A DNA stretch of 64,000 nucleotides from Siphonodentalium dalli (GCA_032622095.1 CP136068.1:150237365-150301364); one strand, 5' to 3'. Numbered from the stretch's first letter, positions 1 through 24,104 are shown. Made by a program: numbers and translations. Notes: generated by a model not told the origin, from the sequence alone.

Positions 1-1
1 T

Positions 2-13335
<13,334 letters not shown>

Positions 13336-13387
13336 CCGACTTATCAAATCATTCAATGATCTTATCGTTCATCGTTTGTGTGTGAGA

Positions 13388-13579
13388 TACAGTAATGCTC
13401 TGATTAATCGACTCCTTAAACACAGCAGAATTATGGGTAACTTTTCAGGATTTAGTCGGAAATATGGCTCCCCGAGAGCTTTCCGATGAATGGTAAAAAG
13501 CCATATTCCGACTAAATCCTGAAAAGTTACCCATAATTCTGCTGTGTTTAAGGAGTCGATTAATTAGAGCATTACTGTA
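13388..13579. mobile_element. Tc1/mariner-like foldback MITE in PSMC5 3' UTR
   Basis: TA flanks CAGTAATGCTCTGATTAATC... and ...GATTAATTAGAGCATTACTG. The arms of about 79 bp are almost perfectly complementary. TA flanks with CAGT termini fit Tc1/mariner/pogo-type MITEs. It starts 52 bp after the PSMC5 stop codon. A related copy is at 58705-58864. Confidence 0.9.
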
Positions 13580-13651
13580 TGTATGGCTGGGGTGTTATCG
13601 GTTTGCGTGTCCATTTGTGAGTAGTTGGAGGAATACTTCCATACCCAGTTT

Positions 13652-14095
13652 CAAGCCTTGAAATAGTGTGTCTGTCATTTGCAGAATGAGGTCCCCAGGG
13701 GGTGAATTTAGTGACGCTATCCCGAAAAGTGGGCTAGCATCACCAAATTCACCCTCTAGAAACCTCATTCTACTTAGGCCTCAACTGCTATGGGAGACCT
13801 AGGATCATATTGAAGATCCCCAGTTGGAAGTTGGTGATGTTCACCAATTAGTCACCTCGATTATGCATTTTATTTTCTGCAAATTAGGGGATATAGAAAT
13901 GGAACAGATAGGGAAAACTAACTAAAAACAAAGTTAATTTGTGACTAGATAATTCCCAGAAGATGCGGCCTAAGCAGAATGATGACCCCAGAGGGTGAAT
14001 TTAGTGATACTAGCCCGCTGTGTGGAGTAGCATCACTAAATTCACCCTCTGGGGACCTCATTCTGCAAATGGCTGACACACTATTTCAAGGCTTG
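13652..14095. mobile_element. CAAGCCTTGAAATAGTGTG inverted-repeat element
   Basis: The 444-bp element has ends CAAGCCTTGAAATAGTGTGT and the complement ACACACTATTTCAAGGCTTG. Inside each end is a second palindrome around gaatttagtgacgctatccc / gctagcatcaccaaattcac. It lies in the presumed 3' UTR of PSMC5. Related or partial copies are at 470-600, 1962, 21220 and 45945. Confidence 0.88.
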
Positions 14096-14122
14096 TGTTT
14101 GACATTGAGCTAGCCACTAAAT

Positions 14123-14128
14123 AATAAA
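14123..14128 (+). promoter_or_regulatory. Candidate polyadenylation signal of PSMC5
   Basis: AATAAA lies 788 bp after the stop. A second AATAAA occurs at 14380-14385. Which one is used cannot be told from sequence. Confidence 0.45.
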
Positions 14129-14447
14129 GTTTAAATGGAATTTAGCTCTTTTATTAGTAAATTATTACATGGTTTTTACTCTTAATTTGAGAACACAATA
14201 GTTCTATTTATTATCAGTATTTGCCCTACCAACATCATAGCTGACTCAGCATTAAACCTGTAAGAATGCTATCATTGTTTTTCTGCTTTCTGAGCAACTA
14301 ACTGAAAAATACCTCTGAAGATTTGTTGTTGCACCCCTTAATGATATTAAAGCTATGGACCCTGATAAAGCCCTCAACAAATAAAGTGGCATTCGTAGTC
14401 TGTGGACTAGTGTCAGACTGGACAGTGCATCTTTAATATGCCAACTG

Positions 14448-15206
14448 CATTAACCCTTTATATACTAAATGGATTCTACCACCCAGTTATAAAAGTATAC
14501 ATCGGAATGATCTATTATTCAATTGGAGGGGTGTTCAGGAAACATGAACAGACAGCGCAGAAATACAGAAGTAGTCATATTCTTTGGTGGGGAATGTTCT
14601 GCCATGGATCATTTGTTGAACAAATTATCTTAGTTTAAGCAGTATTTATTCCATGCAATTTCATTATATATGCAATTTCAAATATAGGATGAAGTACGAA
14701 TTCATGAATCGGATCCGACATTAACCCTTTGAGTGCCAGGTCCGATTTTTGTATCAACCCATATACCCTGTGCCAATGCATTCTCTTATATATGCGAGTC
14801 GACCATAGGTCGCCTCGCATATATAAGAGAATGCATTGGCCTAACAATTTTTTTTTTATTTTTTTTTATTTTTTTTTTTACAATTTTAATATATTTTATT
14901 ATATTCTTTAACAGACTTATTGTGTAGGTTTAGGGCCGATAATATCGGCCCCTGGCACTCAAAGGGTTAAGCTCATGTGCTTTTATGAGTCATTTCTGTG
15001 GATGATTTTTCCCCATCCCACCACGCAGCAGCAGCCAATATCAAAAGGCCAATCTTTATTGGTGTTTTATTGGGTGATATCATGCAGTTGATATTGAGGA
15101 CATGGAGACCAGATAATTACATAATATGCATGCATGGTGGGAATTATTATCTTACCATTTCCTAAGGGAACTACTCGTCAACGAGTATTTAGTATACAAA
15201 GGATAA
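14448..15206. mobile_element. Possible larger TTAACCCTTTATATACTAAAT element hosting a nested MITE
   Basis: The left end TTAACCCTTTATATACTAAA and the right end TTTAGTATACAAAGGATAA are imperfect inverted repeats. Related ends occur at 21736 (ttaacactttctatgctaaatactc) and 46228. The MITE at 14721-14970 is nested within it. Confidence 0.55.
14721..14970 (+). mobile_element. TTAACCCTTTGAGTGCCAGG-family MITE, intact
   Basis: The 250-bp element has perfect 20-bp ends TTAACCCTTTGAGTGCCAGG / CCTGGCACTCAAAGGGTTAA. It carries one 69-bp hairpin (about 14775-14843), then a T-rich tract and the gggccgataatatcggcccc palindrome. No ORF is internal. Confidence 0.92.
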
Positions 15207-15540
15207 ACTTGGATCCTCTTCTTGATTGGACATGTTTGACAGTGGTGACGCGTGAGTGGTTCTGGAAATGTTTTATTATTTAATATATGTTCCATCATAA
15301 TGTGCATTATGAATAAATGCATACTTGTTCATCACACTGTGTTATAGATAACTAATCAACGGGTGTCCTACCTTATTCACATGAGATAAACATTGGTTGG
15401 ACAATTTTGTCATCATGAAAAGACACATTTAAAATGGAACTATATTTTTCTTGAAGGTGTCTTTATTCCCTCTTTGGTTGTGATAAGGAAATATATAATT
15501 TTTTTAACCCCATTTTATGTGATAAAATGGATCTCAAATT

Positions 15541-15643
15541 AATTCTATACAAATTTATTAACCTCATCCACTAAATTCGATTCGAGACTCGCTAAAGCTT
15601 GGCTCGATTCAAATTTAACACTCGGTTAATAGTTTATAGTGGT
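15541..15643. repeat. Imperfect foldback related to 19845-20007
   Basis: It shares tttatt(a/c)aacctc, actaaattcgattcgagact, the cgctaaagcttggctcgatt turn, and cggttaatagttta with the foldback at 19845-20007. Confidence 0.6.
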
Positions 15644-15784
15644 TGGAATATCAAATGCAACCTATTTTTGTTTTTAAATTTCCACCTACATTTAAAGCCA
15701 CTTGGCAGTTTGCAATCTAAAATAAACCTAATAATATTCGCTTTTGAATTTTTCCCGTATCGAAATAGGTTGGTAAATACTTGA

Positions 15785-16140
15785 ACTACCTTTCTACAAT
15801 CAATTTATGTCCCTAAAAGACGCATTGAAGTCATTAAAAATACAATGTTCAACACGATGTGTGGGTCCCAAACAAAAAACATTCATTTGCACGGCATGGA
15901 ACAGAAAAGAGAGCTCTGTTGTTAGTCTATTCCTGATATGGTAGAAATAGAGAGCGTTTGTTTCACTTCTGTGTGAAAAAATGGATAACGGCTGCGACCA
16001 TGGGAAGTATTTTTCAGAGCATATGAAGCAGGTATATTAATATTTCGTGTATTTGCCATCCTATATTATACCTCCTTCCAAATTATGTAGAAATAATTTG
16101 GAAGCTCGAATGAGCCAAGTCCGTTTAATACTGTTCCAGG
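15785..16140 (-). repeat. Dispersed repeat, inverted mate of 6690-7030
   Basis: See the mate. Shared blocks in reverse order include gacgcattgaagtcatt, gtgtgggtcccaaacaaaaa, atggtagaaatagagagcgt and agagcatatgaag. Confidence 0.7.
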
Positions 16141-16171
16141 TTTAAAGTTTCCAACCCTCTCCTGTCCTGTC

Positions 16172-18736
16172 TTAACCCTTTACCCAACAAAGCGGCCAAA
16201 AATGCCCAAATAAAGCTTCAACAGCCTAAAATATCTTCGGTCTGTCTCAATAACACCATACTAATATGGATATCATTGACCACATTGTGATGGTTACAGT
16301 TATGCCCTGTGCCAATGCATTCTCTTATATATGCGAGTCGACCATAGGTCGCCTCGCATATATAAGAGAATGCATTGGCCTAAAAAAAATCTTTTTTAAC
16401 ACTTTTTACCATTTTTTCTTACATTCTTTAACAATTTTATAATTTTTTCTTACATTTTGTAACATTTTTAGCTCAACTTTACTTTGTAAAGTTTGAGCTA
16501 TTGCCATGGCTTTGTCGTCCGTCGTCCGTGTGTGCGTGTGTGCGTGTGTACGGGCGGCGTCAACAATAGAGGCTACAGGTCGTACCTTTGATCGGATCAT
16601 TATGAAATTTGTCATAGCTGTTGACATCAACATTTGTACCGGAATGATTCATTTTGGGGTCATACGGAAAAAAAACATGGCCGCCAGTGGCCATCTTAGA
16701 TTTCAAAATTCAATCCATTAGCACGGGCTACAGGCCGTACTGTTCATCTGATCGTCATGAAATTTGTCATGGATGTTAATATTGACATGTAGATGGGAAC
16801 GAGTAATTTTGAGGTCATTCGGCCAAAAAACATGGCCGCCAGCAGCCATCTTCGATTTTACTCTTTGCATGACTAAATCCTTTAGCACGGGCTACAGGTC
16901 GTACCTTTAGTCTGATAATCATGAAATTTATCATGGCTGTTGAAATTGGAATGTAGATGGGAACGAGTCATTTTGGGGTCATTCGGACAAAAAACATGGC
17001 CGCCAGTGGCCATCTTTGTTTTCAAAATTCAATCCATTAGCACGGGCCACAGGTCGCACTGTTCGTCTGATCATCATGAAATTTGTCATGGATGTTAATA
17101 TTGACATGTAGATGGGAACGAGTAATTTTGGGGTCATTCGGCCCAAAAACATGGCCGCCAGCAGCCATCTTGGATTTTACTCTTTGTATGACTAAATTCT
17201 TTAGCACGGGCTACAGGTCGTACCTTTAGTCTGATGATCATAAAATTTGTCATGGATGTTAACAATGACATGTAGATTGGAACGAGTCATTTTGGAGTCA
17301 ATCCGCCAAAAAACATGGCCGCCAGCAGCCGTCTTGGATTTTACTCTTTGCATGACTAAATCCTTTAGCACGGGCTACAGGTCCTACTTTTAGTCTGATC
17401 ATCATAAAATTTTTCAAGAATGTTAATAATCACATGTAGATGGGAACGAGTCATTTTGGGGTCATTCGGCCAAAAAACATGGCCGTCAGCAGCCATCTTG
17501 GATTTTACTCTTTGTATGACTAAATCCTTTAGCACGGGCTACAGGTCGTACCTTTAGTCTGATCATTATAAAATTTGTCATGGCTGTTGATATTGGAATG
17601 TAGATGGGAACGAGTCATTTTGGTGTCATTCGGACAAAAAACATGGCCGCCAGTGGCCATCTTGGATTTCAAAATTTAATCCATTAGCACGGGCCACAGG
17701 TCGTACTGATTGTCTGATCATCATGAAATTTGTCATGGATGATAATATTTACATGTAGATGGGAACGAGTAATTTTGGGGTCATTCGGCCAAAAAACATG
17801 GCCACCAGCAGCCATCTTAGATTTTACTCTTTGTATGACTAAATTCTTTATCACGGGCTGCAGGTCGTACCTTTAGTCTGATCATCATAAAATTTGTCAT
17901 GGATGTTAACAATGACATGTAGATGGGAACGAGTAATTTTGGGGTCAATCGGCCAAAAAACATGGTCGCCAGCAGCCATCTTGGATTTTACTCTTTGTAT
18001 GACTAAATCCTTTAGCACGGGCTACAGGTTGTATCTTTAGTCTGATCATCATAAAATTTTTCATGAATGTTAATAATGACATGTAGATGGGAACGAGTCA
18101 TTTTGGGGTCATTCTGCCAAAAAACATGGCCGCCAGCGGCCATCTTGGATTTCAAAATTTAATCCATTAGCACGGGCCACAGGTCGTACTATTCGTCTGA
18201 TCATCATGAAATGTTGATATGTAGATGGGAACGAGTAATTTTGGGGTCAATCGGCCAAAAAACATTGCCGCCAGCAGCCATCTTGGATTTTACTCTTTGT
18301 ATGACTAAATTCTTTAGCATGGGCTACAGGTCGTACCTTTAGTCTGATCGTCATAAAATTTGTCATTGATGTTAACGATGACATGTAGATGGGAACGACT
18401 CATTTTGGGGTCATTCGGCCGAAAACATGGCCGCCAGCAGCCATCTTGGATTTTACTTTTCTCTTCATGTCTATAAACTAGTATTAGACATTCAACTTTC
18501 CACATTCCTAATCGCTCCATTGACTGTAATATATTAAATTATTCCCTTTCCAAGTTGAGCTACAGTGTCATTGACACTTTCATTTATAATGATTTTCTAC
18601 ATTCTTTGACAATTTTATCATTTTTAATATGTGTTAAGCCAATGCATTCTCTTATATATGCGAGGCGACCTATGGTCGACTCGCATATATAAGAGAATGC
18701 ATTGGCACAGGGCCATTCTGTTGGGTAAAGGGTTAA
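16172..18736 (+). mobile_element. TTAACCCTTTACCCAACA-family MITE interrupted by a satellite-bearing insert
   Basis: The ends are TTAACCCTTTACCCAACAAA and tgttgggtaaagggTTAA. The left hairpin (about 16313-16381) and right hairpin (about 18637-18705) match those of the 390-bp relatives. Between them, where relatives have about 80 bp of AT-rich spacer, there are about 2.1 kb of inserted DNA (about 16468-18590), beginning tttttagctcaactttactt and containing a tandem array. Confidence 0.85.
16560..18480 (+). repeat. About 12 tandem monomers of 155-164 bp
   Basis: The landmark acatggccgccag recurs near 16676, 16831, 16995, 17150, 17314, 17478, 17642, 17797, 17961, 18125, 18263 and 18426. Monomers share tagcacgggctacaggtcgt, aaatttgtcatggatgttaa and gatgggaacgagtcattttg. 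There are two variants: one continues atttcaaaatt-aatccatta, the other attttactctttgtatgact. Intervals are close to 155 after the first and 164 after the second, with one 138-bp deletion unit. Confidence 0.93.
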
Positions 18737-18817
18737 CATCCCTGGCTTCGATTAATATCATATGGTTCTTATTGGAAAACTAATTGCTATAAGACTTGTG
18801 CAGGCATGACTCTCACA

Positions 18818-19177
18818 TTAACCCTTTCATGACCGGAGCTGCGCTGGTACAGCATTAAAGGTATGCCACTCCTGTACAATATAATAATGTTTATTTCTGA
18901 ATATTTCACTGTTTAGCTTTATGTTTGTAAATATTATACAATAAAAGATCAAAAGGTCCTGTGCCAGTGAATTCTCTTATATATACTAATCTCCCATAGG
19001 GAGCCTCGCATATATAAGAGAATGCACTGGCTTACAAGATGACAGTAAATATTGTTAGGCCAATGTGTATTTTCTTATATATGCGAGGCTCCCTGTGGGA
19101 GACTCGCATATATAATAGAATGCATTCACACAGGGTTTTTGCAAAATTTCAGGAAGCTCCAGTCATAGAAAGTTTAA
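18818..19177 (+). mobile_element. TTAACCCTTTCATGAC-family MITE
   Basis: The ends are TTAACCCTTTCATGACCGGA and agctccagtcatagaaagtTTAA. It contains two variant hairpins (about 18962-19031 and about 19061-19130), with core tctcccatagggag replacing the gtcgaccataggtc core. Confidence 0.85.
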
Positions 19178-19331
19178 TGTGATTAGCTGATGTAGGTGCC
19201 ATATCATCATCCAAAGTTCATCAGATTCATAGTGTAATCACTTAAAGGGACTCGATGCTTTTGATGTGAGTTCATGCAAAATAACATAAAATCTGTAAAA
19301 CAAATAACAAGTGAATGAAAAAAAAATAGAT

Positions 19332-19680
19332 TGACTTTGTTCTTATATTCATTATTAATAAATCCAATAATGAGATTCTACATGTCAAAACCATTAACAT
19401 ATAAACGTTACTGTCACAGTGGAATTACCAATGCAAGTCCAATCAGTCCAGTAAGATACCAAAGTTTAATAAAAAGTTGACGATAAACATTTGATAAGGT
19501 AAAAACTTTGAGCAATATTCTGAAAATCATATCCAGACAAAAATATAATAACTCCATAGCATACGATTACCTATATGAAAAATCACAAACAGTTTTGTTT
19601 ACATAATAATGGTTTCTACATGTGAAATTACGTTACAGGAGATCTGTCAATAATAAATATAAGAACAAAGTTTATCACAT
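19332..19680. repeat. Imperfect long inverted repeat
   Basis: The left arm gactttgttcttatattcat...ttctacatgtcaaaaccatt pairs with the right arm aatggtttctacatgtgaaa...aataaatataagaacaaagt. The middle is AT-rich. No clear target duplication is seen. Confidence 0.65.
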
Positions 19681-19844
19681 AATTTGGCCATAAAAGCAGT
19701 TTCATAATTATCGGTAATAGACACGTTTAATATCAGCGCGTGCGATGACGTCACGGCGTTCTTCAAATAACTTGCGATCGCTGTAGTTTATGATTGTTGT
19801 TTTCGATGAATATTTCGCGTTGCTTCGGGTTTATTTGATCATGT

Positions 19845-20007
19845 GATAAAAGGTATCTCACACTCGTCTTATTTTATACGTAATTTATCAACCTCGTCCT
19901 CTAAATTCTATTTGAGCCTCGGTAAACCTCGTCTCAAATCGAATTTAGTGAACTCGGTTGATAAATTCCGTATAAAATAGAAACTCATGTGAGATCCTCT
20001 ATTTATC
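19845..20007. repeat. Foldback repeat
   Basis: The arms gataaaaggtatctcacact...tttatcaacctcgtcctcta and agtgaactcggttgataaat...actcatgtgagatcctctat are complementary with several mismatches. A related degraded copy is at 15541. Confidence 0.7.
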
Positions 20008-20072
20008 ATTATTATTCTCCATATTCTATTTTGTGGTGAAGTTTTTACAGACTTGTATATTTTTTGCACAAT

Positions 20073-20697
20073 AACCTGCTCCATGACAGGAGCTGTGCAT
20101 ATGAATTCTCTTAACCCTTTACCCAACAGAACGGCTCTGTGCCAATGCATTCTCTTATATATGCGAGTCGACCATAGGTCGCCTCGCATATATAAGAGAA
20201 TGCATTGGCTTAACACATTAAAAATTATAAAATTGTTAAAGAATGTAAGAAAAAATGTAAAAAAAAGGATTTTTTTTTAGGCCAATGCATTCTCTTATAT
20301 ATGCGAGGCGACCTATGGTCGACTCGCATATATAAGAGAATGCATTGGCACAGGGCATAACTGTAACTATCACAATGTGGTCAAGGAGCCGGTTCCAATG
20401 ATATCCATATTTGTATGGTTCTATTGAGACAGACCGAAGATATTTTAGGCTGTTGAAGCTTTAGTTGGCCGGTTTTGGCCGTTTTGTTGGGTAAAGGGTT
20501 AAATATGCAAGTCTCCCATAGAGAGCCTCACATTTATATAAGAGAATACAGTGGCCTAACAATATTTACCTTGACCATGTAAGCCAGAGCATTCTCTTAT
20601 ATATACATGGTTCCCTGTGGGAGACTCGCATATATAAGATAATGCACTGGGACAGGATTTTTAATGCTGCACCAGCGCAGCTCCCATCATGAACCTC
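20073..20697. mobile_element. TTAACCCTTTCATGAC-family MITE with a nested second MITE
   Basis: The left piece ctccatgacaggagctgtgc...gaattctc and the right piece atatgcaagtctcccatag...ccagcgcagctcccatcatga form one element once 20111-20502 is removed. Both extreme ends are eroded. Confidence 0.75.
20111..20502 (-). mobile_element. TTAACCCTTTACCCAACA-family MITE, inverted, nested
   Basis: TTAACCCTTTACCCAACAGA at the left and tgttgggtaaagggTTAA at the right. The unique arm (ggtcaaggagccggttccaa...) is on the right, so the orientation is opposite to 5153 and 22896. Two 69-bp hairpins (about 20142-20210 and about 20282-20350) are inverted to one another. Confidence 0.9.
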
Positions 20698-21015
20698 ACA
20701 AGTGCGTTGGGTCTGTTTGAAATTAGGATTCATTCTACGTTCGTCCTTGGCTTGAATTTTTAGCCAAAGTTGCTATTCTGTTGAATTTCAAAACAAAATG
20801 GAGCATATTTCAAGGCAATTCTATTATTTGTTTATTTCACCAGTCAGATTGAAAAATAGTCTATTGAGAAAGGTCACAACAATTTCTATTTAAAATTTTT
20901 TTTTTTTTAATTGTCGGCATCCTCACTAGATGTTTCGCTTAATTACTGTTGGACAGCATTATCCATTACTGGCACAATTCAGCATTGAACATGTTTGTGT
21001 AAAAAAACGGTATTT
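20698..21015. other. Nothing recognised
   Basis: AT-rich intergenic-looking sequence. Confidence 0.5.
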
Positions 21016-21140
21016 GGAGTAGGATTGGTTATGTGTGTGTGGAGTAGGATTGGTTATGTGTGTGTGGAGTAGGATTGGTTATATGTGTGTGGAGTAGGAT
21101 TGGTTATGTGTGTGTGGAGTAGGATTGGTTATGTGTGTGT
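21016..21140 (+). repeat. 25-bp minisatellite, 5 copies
   Basis: The unit ggagtaggattggttatgtg plus tgtgt is repeated at 21016, 21041, 21066, 21091 and 21116 with one substitution (atgtg to atatg). Confidence 0.97.
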
Positions 21141-21219
21141 GCTTCACAGTTATACTGAAGACTGAGCAGAAACAAAAAAGATGAAAACATAAAGAATGTC
21201 ATCGAAAACTTCTGCTCAA

Positions 21220-21863
21220 CAAGCCTAGATATAGTGTGTCTGTCATTTGCAGAGTGAGGTCCCCAGAGGGTGAATTTAGTGATGCCATGTCGTATGGTGG
21301 GCTAGCATCAGTAAATTTACCCTCTGAGAACCTCATTATGCTTTGTCATCAACTGCTGACTGCTATGGGAGACCTAGGATCCGATTGAAGTTCCCCAGTT
21401 GAAGTTGATGGTCACCCATTAGTCACCTCGATTATGCAAGTTATCTTCTGCAAATTAGGGCATATACAATGTATAAACTGAACAGAAGTAACTAAAACAA
21501 TGTTAATTTGAGACTACAGATACTTCCCAGAAAATGAGTCCTATTGGAATGAGGTCACCAGAGGGGGAATTTAGTGGTGCTAGACTCAAGACTCATACCG
21601 CTATACATATACATCTAATTTAATACTATTTTGCTTTATTCCCTAAAATTGTGAAAATCAAATGTGACATATAAACTAGACCTACATATAACAAAGAATG
21701 TCATTTTTGTTTGTTTTTGTTCTGTTGTGTGATTAACACTTTCTATGCTAAATACTCAAGTCACCCTTAGGAAATGTTCAGATAATATGCTATGCGGGAT
21801 AGCATCTTGTATATTTACCCTCCGGGGGACCTCATTCTGCAAATGACACAACAACAAGGCTTG
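21220..21863. mobile_element. CAAGCCTTGAAATAGTGTG-type element, enlarged copy
   Basis: The left end caagcctagatatagtgtgt and the right end tgacacaacaacaaggcttg match the 13652 family. The middle contains extra sequence, including ttaacactttctatgctaaa at about 21733, which resembles the end of the 14448 family and suggests a nested remnant. Confidence 0.7.
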
Positions 21864-22284
21864 ATTATCAGCATAACCCTTGCTTCGTGATCGGTACCAA
21901 ACATCGGCAGTTGTCAACATTCCATACTCAGCGTTTTTAATTGTCGACACATAAATGCTCAATTCTACTTCAAATACATGTACATCTCTGGAACAAAAAT
22001 GTTCTATCCTTTCTCGTATTTTTTTTTTTTTTAGACCGATGCCTCGGAACCCTATGTTTTGTAAATTTGTTGGTTATTTTGCAAAAGCGTATCTATCCAC
22101 TGATGGTTGTAATGGTGTCCCGAATCTGTGATTCTGTGTGATGGAAGGACTGACGTCGCAGTATTTCCTGATGCACTCTCTGTCTCCCAGACGGTAACAG
22201 ATCTGACAGATCTGTGAAGCAAGTATCAGAGCGCCAATTGATGCTGTAAAGAAGAGAACAAACAGAGTGACCACTGATGCTGAA
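21864..22284. other. Nothing recognised
   Basis: Unassigned sequence. Short ORFs here have no recognisable similarity. Confidence 0.5.
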
Positions 22285-22690
22285 TTAAAGGGGACTCAAT
22301 CCGATCAGATGGTCCAAATATCATCAATATACAACAACAACAACATTTCTTTAAAATACGCTTTAGTTATCAGAATAGATTTATTGCAACAAAATAATGC
22401 TAACCACTGTCAGCTATGGTATAAAATTTCCCAAAATGTGTTATCTATCAACATTTTGTTCAACGAAATATGGCCGTATTATCACTTGAGTATCACGCAA
22501 GTTGACCGTATTACCACTTTATTTTAGAGTTATCCATCTTCATCCATAATTTTGTCCGAGACCGTCCGTTTGACGTTTTTTCTGGGCCACAAATAATTGA
22601 ACATCTTGAGAAATAACAATCTTCAAAAATCAATATCTGATCACTCTGATGGGTGGGTTCCTCGACTTGAATCAAATATTTTTATTGACT
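22285..22690. repeat. TTAAAGGTACTCAATCCGAT-family inverted-repeat element, degraded
   Basis: It starts ttaaaggggactcaatccga and contains gagttatccatcttcatcc, ccgtccgtttgac and aatatctgatcactctgatg, as in the better copy at 34768. The right terminus is missing. Confidence 0.7.
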
Positions 22691-22739
22691 GTTGACCAAT
22701 TATCGACTTAGAATTTAGTGTTAACACAGACGGGCTATG

Positions 22740-22890
22740 TAAATATTATGCCGCGAATATCTACAATAGCTGAATACACCCTGTAGAGATCATATTCCAC
22801 CAGTACAACACTTGGGAACTTTTTGATGTGACATGGAAGTGTATAACATTGAAAAAACACTGCAGGTAATATATTTCTTAGTTATTACCT
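22740..22890. repeat. Fragment of the 48467 foldback family
   Basis: It shares gaatatctac-a-agct, gtagagatcatattccacca and gtacaacacttgggaacttt with 48467-48990. Confidence 0.7.
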
Positions 22891-22895
22891 GTTAC

Positions 22896-23272
22896 TTAAC
22901 CCTTTACCCAACAAACCGGCCAGAACCGGCCAAATAAAGCTTCAACAGCCTAAAATATCTTCGGTCTGTCTCAATAGAACCATACAAATATGGATATCAT
23001 TGGAACCGGCTCCTTGACCACATTGTGATAGTTACAATTAGCCCTGTGCCAATGCATTCTCTTATATATGCGAGTCGACCATAGGTCGCCTCGCATATAT
23101 AAGAGAATGCATTGGCCTAACAAAAATCTGTTTTTAACACTTTTTACCATTTTTTCTTACATTCTTTAACAATTTTATAATTTTTAATGTGTTAAGCCAA
23201 TGCATTCTCTTATATATGCGAGGCGACCTATGGTCGACTCGCATATATAAGAGAATGCATTGGCACAGGGCC
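22896..23272 (+). mobile_element. TTAACCCTTTACCCAACA-family MITE, right end missing
   Basis: It starts TTAACCCTTTACCCAACAAA and has both 69-bp hairpins (about 23047-23115 and about 23195-23263). It stops at gcacagggcccc, where relatives go on to tgttgggtaaagggTTAA. The adjoining sequence belongs to another repeat, so the end was lost by deletion or replacement. Confidence 0.88.
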
Positions 23273-23274
23273 CC

Positions 23275-23760
23275 AGGTACGGTTGGCCTTGGCGGTGGGT
23301 ATCCTGTCAAAATATTTCCACCCGTCAAAAACCGCCACAAACAGAAATAACATCAAAATGTAGACAGACTTTGTCCGTATATAAATAAGAAATATCGCAT
23401 AAACAGTATGTTATTCTCATATGTTTAACCATTGTTATGTAAACAAAAGCATAAAAAGTTACTTTTCTGGTGTTTGTTTATATTATGATGGTAAACATAA
23501 AGAGCGTTCTTTGTTGGTGAATTCCTGATATGGAACTAATAAAGAGCGTTTATACCATTTGTGTGTGATTAGCCAGTAGCATTGTGCTGTCCTCTGTAAC
23601 CCAATCAGGCTCTTGCTTTGGTAAAATATAGTATGTATTTATAATAACATGCTGTTTACGCGATGGTCATGTTATATATGAACGAAACTGTATGCGTTTT
23701 TCTGTTTACGGTGTTTGGAACAAATATGAATATTTTCGACAATTAAGGCCTCGCGTGCCT
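23275..23760. repeat. GGCGGTGGGTAT dispersed repeat, copy 1
   Basis: It is collinear with 61480-62005: ttggcggtgggtat, gtcaaaaaccgccataaac, ataaacagtatgttattctc, gttatgtaaacaaaagca, gtaaacataaagagcgtt, taataaagagcgtttat and gaacaaatatgaata. A partial relative lies at 35555-35960. No coding frame spans it. Confidence 0.8.
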
Positions 23761-24055
23761 TTAAAGGCCCACTTAATTTTCGAGTCGCCGTTTATTTTTT
23801 TTTTTATAGTTACTTGATATACGGTTTTGATAACAATCTATGCCATAAAATATGATTAAAATACTATAATTCATCACTATTTGAAACATCTGTGTCTCAG
23901 AAGATGCCCACAGAGAAATAGAAAACTGCTAAGACATCCCCCCTTTGGCACCCAGAATGCAACAGAATTCAAATTTTTTCAATGCAAGGGGAAGAACTCT
24001 GGCATGTATTTTATATAATGTAATCTGGGGGTTCGAAAATTAAGTGGGCCTTTAA
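23761..24055. mobile_element. TTAAAGGCCCACTTAATTTT MITE
   Basis: It has perfect 23-bp inverted ends, beginning TTAAAGGCCCACTTAATTTT at 23761 and ending in its complement at 24055. TTAA is at both extremes, so the core ends would be AGGCCC...GGGCCT with TTAA target duplications. It is 295 bp, with no ORF. Confidence 0.85.
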
Positions 24056-24104
24056 TAATGTTGTTCACTGTATGCAGGTGACGGTCATACAAAAAGCCGA
24101 TCGT

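Noticed and set aside
14729-14927. Recurrent small ORFs with MRVDHRSPRIYKRMHW-like peptides
   Set aside because: They are translations of the 69-bp hairpin module on either strand and follow DNA palindromy. No frame extends beyond the elements.
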